Assembly (NCBI GenBank): GCA_949592205.1
Contig: CATIUR010000001.1
Coordinates: forward strand, 242,656,250-242,720,249
Length of the DNA stretch: 64,000 bases
Origin: Helichrysum umbraculigerum
Lineage: Eukaryota > Streptophyta > Magnoliopsida > Asterales > Asteraceae
Direction of reading: 5' to 3'
In this document: positions 1-11,201 of the stretch, piece after piece
Layout: every line of letters starts with the position of its first letter
Numbering within the stretch: the first letter of the stretch is position 1
Translations under genes and position numbers: made by a program
Notes under the pieces: generated by a model
What the model was told of the DNA's origin: nothing
The model's database searches: none
The model's input: the letters and a program-made list of their open reading frames with translations, nothing else

Positions 1-486
1 ATATCTACAAGTGGATTTGAATAATTTATTAAATATATATTTATATATAGTGGTTAATTTTAACAATATATAATAAAACAGTTCTTATACAAATTAAAAA
101 GTATAGTTTTCATATTTCGAATAGCAAACTTAACAAATGATCAAGAAAAATTATCAAATAAATTGATAGTTATCGAACTATTAGTCAGCATGTCTTCAAT
201 TTTAACAATTTTAATTCGTTTAAAATACGATCTATTGATTTAAACATTTTTTAAAACATTCTTCTACATTAAAATTATAAAAAATCTTTTGAAATTTTAG
301 ATAAAACGTTTATATTAGATAAACCCGCGGGTTACCCGCGACCCACGGGTACCCGTCACGGGCGGGTATGGGTGTAAAAAGTAAACCCGTTAGTGGGTCA
401 TGGGGGGGTGATGGGTACAAAAACCCATCACGGGCGGGTGATGGGTTTAGCATATTCATACCCACGACCCGCGGGTGCCATCCCTA
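1..486. mobile_element. hAT-like GGGT-rich MITE, right-hand part (left end outside window)
   Basis: From about 323 to 486 the sequence is dense in palindromic ACCCGCGGGT-type words, and it ends in GCCATCCCTA. Read on the other strand this is TAGGGATGGC, a form typical of plant hAT MITE ends. The AT-rich part at 30-320 matches the interior of the element at 45900-46536; shared words include AATTGATAGTTATCGAAC and TTTAATTCGTTTAAAA. The left end lies before base 1, so no target duplication can be tested. No coding capacity is seen. Confidence 0.5.
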
Positions 487-596
487 AACATGAATGCTAT
501 CTTCATGTCTTCCAATATTTTATTTACTTCAAGTTGTATAAATATAGAAATATATGCATGATGGAAAACAACCGTTAAAAAAAAATTGAAATAACT

Positions 597-601
597 ACTC
601 C
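597..601. repeat. 5-bp target site duplication (left) of the Ty3/gypsy element
   Basis: ACTCC lies directly before the TG of the 5' LTR and again directly after the CA of the 3' LTR at 10768-10772. This fixes the element borders. Confidence 0.95.
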
Positions 602-1293
602 TGATCGGGTATATGCTGATAACCACGTCTTACAGCATATGCCGCAGCTAAATACATAAGCTTAAGCTACGGAAATATATAAAGTTACGGAATCACGTTC
701 GAGTTACGTAAATGCACGGAAGCTACGACAAAAGGAATCTTTGACTTAGACACGATATCCAAGGGTAAGACTTATCGCAGAGATACTCTGTATTACCACT
801 AGAATACGTAAAAAGGCCAGGTCATGTCAAAAGGGAACAAAAAGCAACCTATGGCCAAAAGAGGAAGGTCTGCTCCGCCACCCTGAGCTGCGGAAAGCAG
901 ACCAACCATTTATGGAAAGGGAATCTCTGCTCTAAGTGGATAAAAATAAGCAATCCCAGTCAAAGGAAAGGACAGGATAATCTTGCTCTTTCAGATCACT
1001 CTCTTTTTCTCTCAAGAATACTCACTCTCACTAATCCGCAACTTATTCTTATTCCGAAGGTTCTTGGCCTCGTGGCGTACAAGCCGTATCCGCCCTCGAC
1101 GTAGATACGGATACCAATCGGGAATCGCCAACCGATAAGCTCTCAAGCTTTCGGTCCAATTACCTTCGCTCTAACTTACTTTTGATGTTTGTAGCAAAGA
1201 TCTAGTGCAGGTAAACGAGACGCGGCTTGTAAAGTATCGCACGGAAGAAGGTTGTTAAGCTTAGTCTTGGTGGTGCCGGTTTTTGTATCAACA
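602..1293 (+). repeat. 5' LTR (692 bp)
   Basis: Begins TGATCGGGTATATGC and ends TTTTTGTATCAACA, matching 10076-10767 base for base except for about 12 substitutions. It should contain the element promoter. A TATA-like AATATATAAAG lies at about 673-683, but the transcription start cannot be fixed from sequence. Confidence 0.95.
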
Positions 1294-1295
1294 TT

Positions 1296-1313
1296 TGGCG
1301 CCATCGTGGGACC
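1296..1313 (+). other. primer binding site of the retrotransposon
   Basis: Two bases after the 5' LTR the sequence reads TGGCGCCATCGTGGGACC. TGGCGCC is the complement of a tRNA acceptor end (GGCGCCA) as used by many plant Ty3/gypsy elements. The exact tRNA cannot be named, because the match beyond the first eight bases was not checked against a tRNA set. Confidence 0.75.
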
Positions 1314-1324
1314 AAACTGAAAGA

Positions 1325-1495
1325 ATGGAGAAAACCCTTTCATCTGGAACTCCCACACCGAAGGTAACCGTAGATCGATCCACCGAAAGGCACGAAAGTG
1401 GAACGGGAAACGCTGGAGGATCAGCTGATCAGCAAAATGACCATCGGCTTACCCCCGCCTTTGTGGAAAGCAACTACGAGGCACTTCGCACGTAA
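1325..1495 (+). pseudogene. gag: gag N-terminal fragment, separated by a frame break
   Basis: An ATG at 1325 opens a 56-codon reading frame rich in T, S and charged residues, ending NYEALRT before TAA at 1493-1495. Tat-type Gag proteins often start with such a stretch, so this is probably the true Gag amino end, and the main gag-pol frame continues in another phase from the overlapping ATG (TAATG, 1493-1497). This may be a small indel or, less likely, a termination-reinitiation arrangement. The frame itself carries no recognisable domain. Confidence 0.5.
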
Positions 1496-3999
1496 TGCAA
1501 GAATCCGAGAGAAACAAGCAAATGGATGGTGTGAGAACACAACTCACTTACGATTCCTCCGTAGATGACCCAACCGAGCCAGAAAAAGGGACTGACAGTT
1601 CCAGTTCAGATTCCGAGGCAGCAAAGGTTCGTAGAAGGAGAAGACACGCTCGAAAGACAAAGAAAAAGGCTAGTCCGGACAAAAGTAAAAAGATATTAAA
1701 GAAACGTAGCTCCTTGCATTCTCGTACCAGAAAATCAGTAGTTACTGACAGTAGCAGCACGACGAGCTCCAGCTCGGACGAGGAAGCTGGAGAGGGTATA
1801 GACGAGCCTTACAGACCGTCACTCATCAAGAAATTTACCAGGAGAATAGCAAGATGCAAAAGACCAAAGAAAGCAAGACTTCCAGCGCACATCAAGGTGT
1901 ACGATGGTACCGGAGATCCGGACGATCATTTGGGACTGTTTGCCCGAGTGGCAGAGATGGAGCAGTGGTCCATGCCGGTTTGGTGTCACATGTTTGCACA
2001 AACGCTGGCAGGACCTGCCCGCCTTTGGTTTGATGACCTCCCTCATGCTAGTATTGACAGCTTCGAGGAGTTGCGGAAAAGTTTTCTCCAGAACTTCATG
2101 CAACAACGGAGGTACACCAAACATCCTATGGAAATTCACAATATAGTACAAGGACCTCATGAATCGCTGTCAGACTTCATGGAGCGGTTCAAAGAAGAAA
2201 GTATGGAGATTAAAGGAGCAGACGAGATCATGCGCATCTCAGGTTTCATTCATGGAATAAGACCGAAGCAGCTGATAGAGCAGTTCTATGCCAACATTCC
2301 CAAGACAATCAACGAAGTTTTTGAACGAACTAAAGCGTTCATTCTGGGGAAAGAAGCAATTGGGCATGTCGCCGAAGCTCCGTCCAGAACCCCGTCGCGG
2401 CAGAATAGAGGCACACCATGGAAAGCAGCTGCACCTGTCCAGACGCAGGTCCTTTTATCCCCAAGACGAAGCCATGATACCTATTCCGGCAACAGAGGGC
2501 GCATTCCGCAACCCTATTCACCCGCTCCCAAGAGAAGCTCGTATTTCACACCACTTACCAAGACGCCCTGTGAAATATTGGCGACCGAAGCAGTTCGACA
2601 CAGCTTTACACAGCCTACTCCTCTCAAAGGTGTCCCTGAAGGAAAGAATACGGACAGGTATTGCGAGTTCAATGGTGATAAAGGGCATAACACTAACGAC
2701 TGTTACCAGCTGCGGAAACAGATAGAAGAAGCCGTTCAGACGGGACAATTGTCACACTTGGTAAAAGAAGTAAAGCAGTCCGGAACAAAACAACAAGGGA
2801 GACAAGTTCCTCCTCAAAAGAGCAAGCCTAGAGTGATACAGATGGTCCGGTCAGAACGAAACGAAGATAAGAGGCCTATGGATGAGGTTGAAAGTTGGAT
2901 GCACCAAGAGATCAGCTTTCCACCTTCTAACCAGGTATGCCCCACCGAAAACCCCCTAATTATCAAGGTGGAGGTTGAGGGTCACTTGATCCACCGCATC
3001 TATGTGGACGGAGGTAGCTCTTCCGATATAATGTATTTCCACTGTTTCGAAAAATTGAATGATTCCATTAAAGAACGAATGGTGAACACCAAAACGCCTT
3101 TAGTGGGCTTCTCAGGGGCAATGATATCATCAGTAGGAAGCATATGGCTTCCTGTAACCTTCGGTGAGTACCCTTTGTCGAGGACTGTGGACATGAAGTT
3201 CCTTATTGTGCAAACACCATCACCTTACAATGTGTTGCTGGGTAGGCCCACAATATGTCGTCTAAGGGCAGTAGTGTCTACCATGCATGCTATGATGAAA
3301 TTTCCTACGAGCTCCGGTATTGCAACCCTTAGAGCAGAAAGAAGAAAAGTTCAGGAGTGTTTATCACTAGAAGAAGGTAATAAGGTTGCAGATGCTTCTC
3401 GGCGCAACTCACGAGACACGGAGCAAGCTCTGCTCAAAGTTCCACTTGTCATTAATGATGAATTTCCGGAACAACCTGTGAGCGTGGGAACAGCATTATC
3501 TCCGGCTTCGAAGGTACGTTTAGAAAGGCTTTTAAGAGCTAACATTGATGTTTTCGCATGGAGATATTCTGATATGACAGGGGTGCCCCGGCACATTGCG
3601 GAGCACAAGCTGAATATTCACAAGAGCGTAGAACCAATTGTCCAGAAAAAACGCAGCTTAGCCCCGGACCGAAGTAAAGCTGTAACGGACGAGGTTGATG
3701 AATTGGTAAAAGCCGGAATCATGCGTGAAGTACGTTACCGCACTTGGATAGCAAATCCGGTTCTTGTTAGAAAAAGTGATGGAAGTTGGAGGATGTGCGT
3801 TGACTTCAAAGATGTGAACAACGCTTGCCCAAAAGACGCATACCCACTTCCGGAGGTGGACCTCAAGGTGGAGTCACTCACAGGGTTCAAATACAAATGT
3901 TTTTTGGACACGTATAAAGGATATCATCAGATCCAAATGGCACTGGAAGACGAGGACAAGACTGCGTTTCATACGGACAAAGGTATCTTCTGTTACTAA
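1495..3999 (+). pseudogene. gag-pol: gag-protease-RT (first half of gag-pol, closed by an in-frame stop)
   Basis: An 834-residue frame. Residues 1-120 are basic and serine-rich. About 125-260 is a retrotransposon Gag domain (RLWFDDLPHASIDSFEELRK). About 389-402 is a zinc-knuckle-like C/H/C cluster (YCEFNGDKGHNTNDC). The aspartic protease motif YVDGGSSSDIM lies near residue 502. The reverse transcriptase starts near 715, with WRMCVDFKDVNNACPKDAYPLP-type wording. The frame ends in TAA at 3997-3999, just before the conserved MPFGLKNAG block of RT. The next frame carries on in the same phase immediately afterwards, so the stop breaks one polyprotein into two. Apart from this stop the RT region looks well conserved, in line with the young LTRs. 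Confidence 0.9.
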
Positions 4000-4002
4000 A
4001 AG

Positions 4003-6669
4003 ATGCCCTTTGGTCTGAAAAACGCAGGTGCAACGTATCAAAGGTTGGTAGACGCAGCTTTCTCCACTCAAATAGGAAGGAACTTGGAGGCGTATGTTGA
4101 TGACATAGTCATTAAAAGCAAGTTGGAAGATACACTCTTAGCTGACATCGAAGAAACGTTCAGTAACCTCCGGAAGATAAACATGAAGCTGAATCCGAAG
4201 AAGTGCTCCTTTGGGGTTACCGAAGGTAAATTTCTGGGGCATATCATCCTGGAAAAGGGAATCAAAGCAAATCCGGAAAAGGTAACGGCAATCATCAACA
4301 TGCCGCACCCAAAAACCTTGAAGGAAGTTCAAAGTCTGAATGGTAAACTAGCGGCCATGAGCAGGTATTTATCAAGTTCAGCCTCTAAGTCTTTACCTTT
4401 CTTCAAAACCTTGAAGAATTGTCTGAGCAAAAAGGATTTCAAATGGACGGCAGAAGCTGAAAGCGCATTCACGGAGCTAAAGGTACATCTCACCAGCTTA
4501 CCAATGCTAACCACGCCTATTGCAGGCGAAGAATTATACATGTATCTTGCAGCTACGGATAAAGTTGTAAGTTCCGTGCTCATGGCAGAAAGAGACAAAA
4601 GTCAGGTGCCCATTTATTTTGTTAGCCGCGTGTTACAAGGTCCGGAGGAAAATTATTCCCCCATGGAAAAGCTAGCTTTGGCACTTGTCTATGCGGCGCG
4701 GCGCCTCAGACGCTACTTCCAGGCACATAAAGTCAATGTCCTGACGGATCAACCTATCCGTCAAGTCTTACACAAGCCGGAGATATCAGGACGGTTGGCC
4801 AAGTGGGCAATCGAGCTAGGGGAACATGGAATCAGTTACGTTCCGCGCACTTCGGTGAAAGGTCAGATATTGGCTGATTTCTTTGCAGAATTGCCGCAAA
4901 ACCAATTGATGCTTACGCAGGTCCCAAACGAAGCTTCAAAAGCCATGAACGAAAGTAAGTGGGTAATGTACACAGACGGAGCATCTAGCTCGTCTGGCGC
5001 AGGTGCGGGTCTCATCCTGACAGACCCAAATGGAGTTGAATACACTTATGCCCTTCGATTCAACTTTGACAGCTCCAACAATGAATCTGAATATGAAGCT
5101 CTATTAGCTGGCCTGCGCATTGCTACGGCAATGGGGGTCCGAAATCTCCAAGTGTGTGTCGACTCGAAGCTTGTGTCAAGTCAAATCAATGGTGATTACG
5201 AGGCTAGAGACACCAATATGAAAAAGTACATGGAAAAAGCGAAAGAATTAATTTCCAGTTTTGGCAGCTTTGAAATACGACAAGTTCCAAGAAGTGAAAA
5301 TAAAAAAGCGGACGCATTGAGCAAGCTAGCTTCCGTAGCTTTTGCTCATCTCACAAAGAAAGTATTGGTTGAAGTACTTGAACGTCCGTCAATAGACGAG
5401 CAGGAGGTACTAGCCATTATTGAGGAACATGAAAACACATGGATGACTCCAATCATTCAGTACTTGGTGGATGGTACCTTGCCGCAGGATCCATCGCAGG
5501 CTCGAAAGGTACGTGTCAAAGCACCAAATTACAATTACTCTAATGGCATACTCTACAGAAGGTCTTACTTAGTACCTTGGTTACGATGTATTGGTCCACA
5601 ACAGGCCGAATACGTTATTCGAGAAGTACATGAGGGTGCATGTGGAATGCACTCTGGACCAAGGTCCGTAGTGGCAAAAGTAATGAACCTGGGTTACTTT
5701 TGGCCAAGTATGCATCGTGACGCACTAACTATTATACAAAAATGCAACTCTTGTCAGGTTAACGCACCAATACGTCGGCAACCCCAAACTGATATGATCT
5801 CAGTCACGGCTCCATGGCCATTCCAGAAATGGGCCATGGATATCGTTGGACCATTCCCAAGGGCACAAGGACAAGTGAAATTCTTGATCGTCGCGATAGA
5901 TTATTTTACTAAGTGGGTAGAAGCAAAACCCGTCAAGGCAATCACAGGAGCTGCGGTAAAAAAGTTCGTCTGGGAAAATATTGTGTGCAGGTTTGACCTG
6001 CCACATGAGTTAGTGACCGATAACGGAGCTCAGTTTGCCGGAGGTGTATTCAAATCTTGGTGTGCTGAACTCAAGATAAATCAGATCTTTACGTCCGTAG
6101 CTCACCCGCAAGCTAACGGACAAGTGGAACGAGCCAATAGGAGCATCGTCGAAGGTATAAAGCTAAGGTTGGAAGGGCAAGGAAGCGACTGGTTGGACCA
6201 TTTGTCTCATGTGCTCTGGGCACATAGAACGATGGTAAAAAAGAGCAATGGCGAAACCCCATTTAGCTTGACGTACGGTACCGAAGCTGTGTTACCTGCG
6301 GAAATTGGAGTTCCCACTTGGCGAACAGCTAATTCGGACGAAGGTGAAAGTCTGGATCTTCGTATTAACTTGGAGCTGCTGGAAGAAAGAAGAGAGATCG
6401 CAGCAATCAGAGAATGCCGAAATAAGCAGCAGATGGCGAAATACTACAACTCCAAAGTGAAACCCGCATCATTTGTTCCTGGTGATTATGTGTTACGGAA
6501 AAACGAAGCTAGCAAAGCCCAGCCCGAAGGAAAGTTGGGACCCAAATGGGAAGGTCCATATCAAATTGTTGCCAGTCACGGAAATGGTTCATATGAACTT
6601 GCTAAATCTGACGGAACTATCCTACCACGTTCCTGGAACGTTGCTAATCTTCGCAAGTGTTATTTGTAG
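4003..6669 (+). pseudogene. pol: RT-RNase H-RNase H-integrase (second half of gag-pol)
   Basis: An 888-residue frame in phase with the preceding one. It opens with the RT block MPFGLKNAGATYQR, and the catalytic YVDD is at residues 31-34. A first RNase H domain covers about 180-300 (ending GQILADFFAE). A second RNase H (YTDGASSSSGAGAGLIL, NESEYEALLAGL, KADALSKLA) covers about 318-450; two RNase H domains in series are a mark of the Tat lineage. Integrase follows: an HHCC zinc region at about 543-585 (ending CNSCQ), then the DDE core with MDIVGPF near 612, DNGAQF near 673 and NGQVERANR near 707. No chromodomain follows; the tail has LGPKWEGPYQIV, the usual C-terminal integrase motif. Without readthrough of the upstream stop this half would not be made as part of the polyprotein. 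Confidence 0.9.
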
Positions 6670-7214
6670 GCTAGTAAAATTCTCATGTAAACCTTATCAC
6701 GATGTAGCGGTTTGATAATTTTGGCAATCTAATATATCAAACACAATTTCATGAGAATATGTTTGGCATCATTACAAGAAATTACTTGCAACTTATCTCG
6801 CTGATCACGAGATAATAAGCTGGCGGAGTCGAAATTCCTTCGTGCAGTAATATACTGATGGCATAAGCCTAAGTATCAATGGACTGAACAACCATTCAAA
6901 ACATTACGTTCTATACATACGTGTATATACAATATGGCGCATCGAGTATACTCACAAATAATAACATGGTTGCGAGAAAGCAATGTAAGGAAAAACCATT
7001 CGAAAAGGACAAGCGACTTTAACATAATGATATATCACAAGAGCATGTTAAGAAGTTCCAACATAACACTAACAAGATCACGAAATAAGTTAAGTTGATT
7101 ACAAACCAAGGCACTATGGCCCAATAACAATCTGCCTAAATGGCAAATTAGCAAAAGATTGTCCAAAATACCAACTAAGTCAAAGCATACATAACTAAGA
7201 AACAAGGGGAAGAA

Positions 7215-9741
7215 TCAAGCAGCTTCAGGAGCAGAGTTAACACCAAGAACAACTTTCTTGAACTCAGCCGGAGAAAGGTTGCGGCTAGCAGCAATGCGTT
7301 CCAAGTAGGGGTAAGTAGCATCCTTCAATTCCTTCTTTGCCTGCTGAACCTTCTCCGCAGCATGCACATCATAACCAGGTATTTTGTCAATTGCAACGCC
7401 CATTTTAGCATGCGAATAACCAAGCTGCATTCCCACATTCATACCTGAAACATACAATCTCATAATAAACATTTTGGCATTCGAACTTACTTAACATAAA
7501 TATAGCTTCACATTTCTTACCTACACCACAATGGGCAGCCTGAACTGCGCCATTGTATGATACGTACTCAGGACTTTCAACAAGTTTAACAAACACCTCC
7601 TTCAACCCGCGGTCCATCAACCAGTTAAAACTCTCTTCCACTGCGTTGCTGCGGCTAGATGCTTCGTCAAGCTCGCTCACGGATGCCGCGGCTACAGTTG
7701 CCAAACTCTGTTTTTCCATCTCCCACTTCCTTTGCAACTCCTGCTGCTGCTCCATTTGCTCCGACAATCTCACCTCAAGCTCCCGCACTTGGCGAGTTGC
7801 ATCCGCAGTGTTTCGTACCTCTAACTCAAGAGCAACAGCATGGGAAGATTTAAGCAACTCAAGTTCGGATCCATGTGAGGTAGCAGCATCCTTCAACTTG
7901 GCAATAGCATTATCACGATCCTTCTTCACTGACTTTAACTCATCTTTCAAAAAAGTCATCTCATCGCTAGTCAAATCTACCAACCGCTGATTCAGCTCTT
8001 CAATCCTTTCATCACGGCTGGCCATCTCCGACCGCAGCTTCTTCACCTTCTCCTTCTCAGTAAGAAGTTGACGATAACAGCCTTCCCACCTACGTCTACC
8101 CTCACCCATAATCTTAGGTACCATCAACGAAAGCCAATTCATCTCATCACCAACATTCACATCAGACTTGCATTCTAAAGACACGACCTCCGATGGGGGA
8201 ATCAAGTGATCAACCATGTCACGACAGACGGCATGGATCGCAAACGTGTCCCCATTCTTCACAGACCAGGGATGAATAAATACCTGATTAGCTTGCTCTG
8301 GATCAACCTCAAATTGAGGTTCGTGAGCACCGGAATCCAGAGGTTGATCAGCGTTGGGTGATTCCGCAGCAAATTCTTGACCGGACAAGTTATCACCTTC
8401 GTCATCAGAACCTACCCCATCTGACTCAGTGCCCGCGTCACTCTCGGATGTAACCTTCACTGTCTCAACCCTGTGTGACTTACCACGGCCGGACGAAGCT
8501 TTCCCCGCAGGCTTGCGACCCAACTGCTTCACTCTCTTAGCAACAGAACCTCCAGCATCTGATCCACTTGCTTGATTTGCTTGACTCCGAGTGCGTTTAC
8601 CAATAGGTAAACCTTTGGTGGCAGATGATCCGGCTACTCTCTTGGCAGAAGAACCTTGCACTTTAGCCGCAGCTTTGAATCGGCGAGCTTGCGGAGCATT
8701 CTCAATAGGCCCCACCACTAACTGCAGATGATCATTACTAGCAGCAACAACCGCATCTCGATATCGATCTGGAAATGGTACCTCACCTTCACGAATTGGG
8801 CGAGATTCATAGCGAGCATCAGTGCACTTCCACAATTGCATAAAATCAAGAAGTGGTAACTCTGTACAAATTACAACAAAATAAACCAAAATTAATTCTT
8901 CTACCTACGAACAATAACACGTAAATAGAAAAAAAAACAAAACTATGATAATACGAAGCTTAATACCTTCGTCTGAATCAACGGGCCGAAGGATCGGAAT
9001 CTCAGTTGGCTTATCCCACACTTGACTAATTCCGGCCATCACAAGTACGTGCTCCGGATACGTTTGAACGTTCACAGGAGGATCTCGGAGCTTTTTGAAC
9101 AAATCATGAGCGAAGGAACCATCAGCAGGAATAGGGTCTAAACGTACCTCCGTATGACTTTTCCATTTCATTAAGATCGGAGCTACGCGAGCGTCAACCC
9201 AGAAAAATTTGTTTTTCCAATCCTTCAAACCGTCAGGAGCCTTAAAATAGTGAAACGGCTGGGGTTTCTTTCTTTTCTCGATGGTCAACCAATCGTCATT
9301 TTTACTCAAAGTATAAAACTTCCGGAAAAGAGCCAGAGTAGGTACACCACCCAACGCACGACAATGAATCTCAAAGGAGGAAACTTTGACTAAACCTACC
9401 GGAGATATCTGAGATATGTGTACCTGGTAATACTGAAGAACAGTAAGTAAGAAACGCGAGAGGGGGAAACGGATGTTTGCGAAATCGAACCACCGAGTAT
9501 AAACACCAATCTTTCCGACAGGCATGTCGAAAATGGTAGCGTCAGCCGCCGGAGCAATCGGATGGAGTGCTTGATCAATTCCCCATTCTTCACAAAAATT
9601 ATTAACCTCTTCTTGGGTTAATACGGAATACATTTGCGCAAGATTATCCTTCCCAAGCGCAACCTCCGAACTACCTTCGTTGTCCGGATTGTTCGACGGA
9701 TTTGATCGTCCACCGCTTGCGACACTGTTTGCCGTTGCCAT
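7215..9741 (-). CDS. spliced antisense gene inside the retrotransposon (PF04195-like, 'gypsy-type transposase' family)
   Basis: Three exons on the minus strand, complement(7215..7444, 7521..8861, 8967..9741), join in frame to 781 residues. Introns are 105 bp (8862-8966) and 76 bp (7445-7520), both GT...AG, the second with donor GTAAG. Exon 1 (about 258 aa) holds the conserved part, with NNFCEEWGIDQALHPIAP, RFPLSRFLLTVLQYYQVHISQISP and KNKFFWVD. This matches my recollection of the Pfam family called putative gypsy-type transposon/transposase, common as annotated fragments in plant genomes. The middle part is lysine/serine-rich with nuclear-signal-like clusters (PIGKRTRSQ), followed by a long coiled coil from about residue 500 (KEKVKKLRSEMASRDERIEELNQ). 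The function is unknown. Tat-lineage elements are known to carry extra frames in this position, some antisense. The frame is fully open, unlike gag-pol. Confidence 0.8.
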
Positions 9742-9841
9742 TATTGTTGTTGATCGGAAAAAAGATTTTCGAAATAAAAAGTTAGGGTTTCTTTTTTGCT
9801 TTTGGGGGTTATTTGGAAATGGGGAATAAGGAAGGGTTTTT

Positions 9842-9849
9842 TAATATAG
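9842..9849 (-). promoter_or_regulatory. possible TATA box of the antisense gene
   Basis: On the minus strand the sequence reads GCTATATTAAAA about 100 bp before the antisense ATG at 9741, a sensible core-promoter distance. The rest of 9742-10065 has no gene. Assignment is by position and composition only. Confidence 0.4.
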
Positions 9850-10065
9850 CATAGGTGTTAAGTGTTTTTGGGGGGAAATGTGTAGGGGTAATGAAACTGA
9901 AAAACCGTCACATCAAAGTTACTGCGTCAGTTATTAATTAACCCCCTAGATAACCGTGCACCTAAAACCACCACTTGCAGCCGTGCCCCCGTGTATATTT
10001 TCCGAAGGTAAGCTAGTTACGTTTATAGTCTAGAGCAAGTGCGCCATACCGCACTTACACTAGAC

Positions 10066-10075
10066 TGGGGGGACA
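10066..10075 (+). other. polypurine tract
   Basis: TGGGGGGACA lies directly before the TG of the 3' LTR, where plus-strand priming of an LTR element is expected. Confidence 0.8.
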
Positions 10076-10767
10076 TGATCGGGTATATGCTGATAACCGC
10101 GTCTTACAGCATATGCCGCAGCTAAATACATAAGCTTAAGCTACGGAAATATATAAAGTTACGGAATCACGTTCGAGTTACGTAAATGCACGGAAGCTAC
10201 GACAAAAGGAATCTTTGACTTAGACACGATATCCAAGGGTAAGACTTATCGCAGAGATACTCTGTATTACCACTAGAATACGTAAAAAGGCCAGGTCATG
10301 TCAAAAGGGAACAAAAAGTAACCTATGGCCAAAAGAGGAAGGTCTGCTCCGCCGCCCTGAGCTGCGGAAAGCAGACCAACCATTTATGGAAAGGGAATCT
10401 CTGCTCTAAGTGGACATAAATAAGCAATCTCAGTCAAAGGAAAGGACAGGATAATCTTGCTCTTTCAGATCACTCTCTTTTTCTCTCAAGAATACTCACT
10501 CTCACTAATCCGCAACTTATTCTTATTCCGAAGGTTCTTGGCCTCGTGGCGTACAAGCCGTATCTGCCCTCGACGTAGATACGGATACCAGTCGGGAATC
10601 GCCAACCGATAAGCTCTCAAGCTTGCGGTCCAATTACCTTCGCTCTAACTTACTTTTGATGTTTGTAGCCAAGATCTAGTGCAGGTAAACGAGACGCGGC
10701 TTGTAAAGTATCGCACGAAAGAAGGTTGTTAAGCTTAGTCTTGGTGCTGCCGGTTTTTGTATCAACA
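10076..10767 (+). repeat. 3' LTR (692 bp)
   Basis: Same length and ends as the 5' LTR. Differences are scattered single substitutions, for example AACCGCGTCT here against AACCACGTCT in the 5' copy, and GTGGACATAAATAAG against GTGGATAAAAATAAG. Confidence 0.95.
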
Positions 10768-10772
10768 ACTCC
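10768..10772. repeat. 5-bp target site duplication (right) of the Ty3/gypsy element
   Basis: ACTCC, identical to 597-601. Confidence 0.95.
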
Positions 10773-11133
10773 TATATAGGAGCACTTCGATAGAAGTTTT
10801 ATACCTTTTTAGCATGTCCATGTCAAAATGCATCATTTTTTACCTTTGTACATGTCAAAACCGTTTTTCAGTTTCTTTTGGAGTGAGAAAAGATTATATA
10901 GCAGCTTGAAACAAGAAACGATAATTAAACCATCTTCAACATGGCTTCGTGATAAGATGTCATGAAGGATACTCTACTCAGATTCAAAACCAGTTCGGGG
11001 GAAAGTTCGACTTCCCTTAGTAGCCCACTCGTTTACCAGGAACGGCCCCGTTGAATTTAACTTATATGCCATAACTAAATTATAGGCCCTTTCAAGCATA
11101 TAAGTTTTTGTTTTGCATAAAGATGAACTTTGA

Positions 11134-11201
<68 letters not shown>

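Larger units (their letters stand above)
602..10767 (+). mobile_element. Ty3/gypsy LTR retrotransposon, Tat-type lineage
   Basis: A 10.2-kb element bounded by two 692-bp LTRs of the form TG...CA and a perfect 5-bp duplication (ACTCC). Domain order is gag, protease, reverse transcriptase, RNase H, a second RNase H, integrase. The double RNase H, the RT wording NACPKDAYPLP and the lack of a chromodomain point to the Tat lineage. An unusual extra is a spliced gene on the opposite strand between integrase and the 3' LTR. By eye the LTRs differ at 12 of 692 positions with no indels (about 1.7%), so the insertion is young. gag-pol has a frame break near 1493 and an in-frame stop at 3997-3999, so this copy looks non-autonomous. 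The 545 bp between pol and the antisense gene (6670-7214) show no other gene. Confidence 0.95.
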
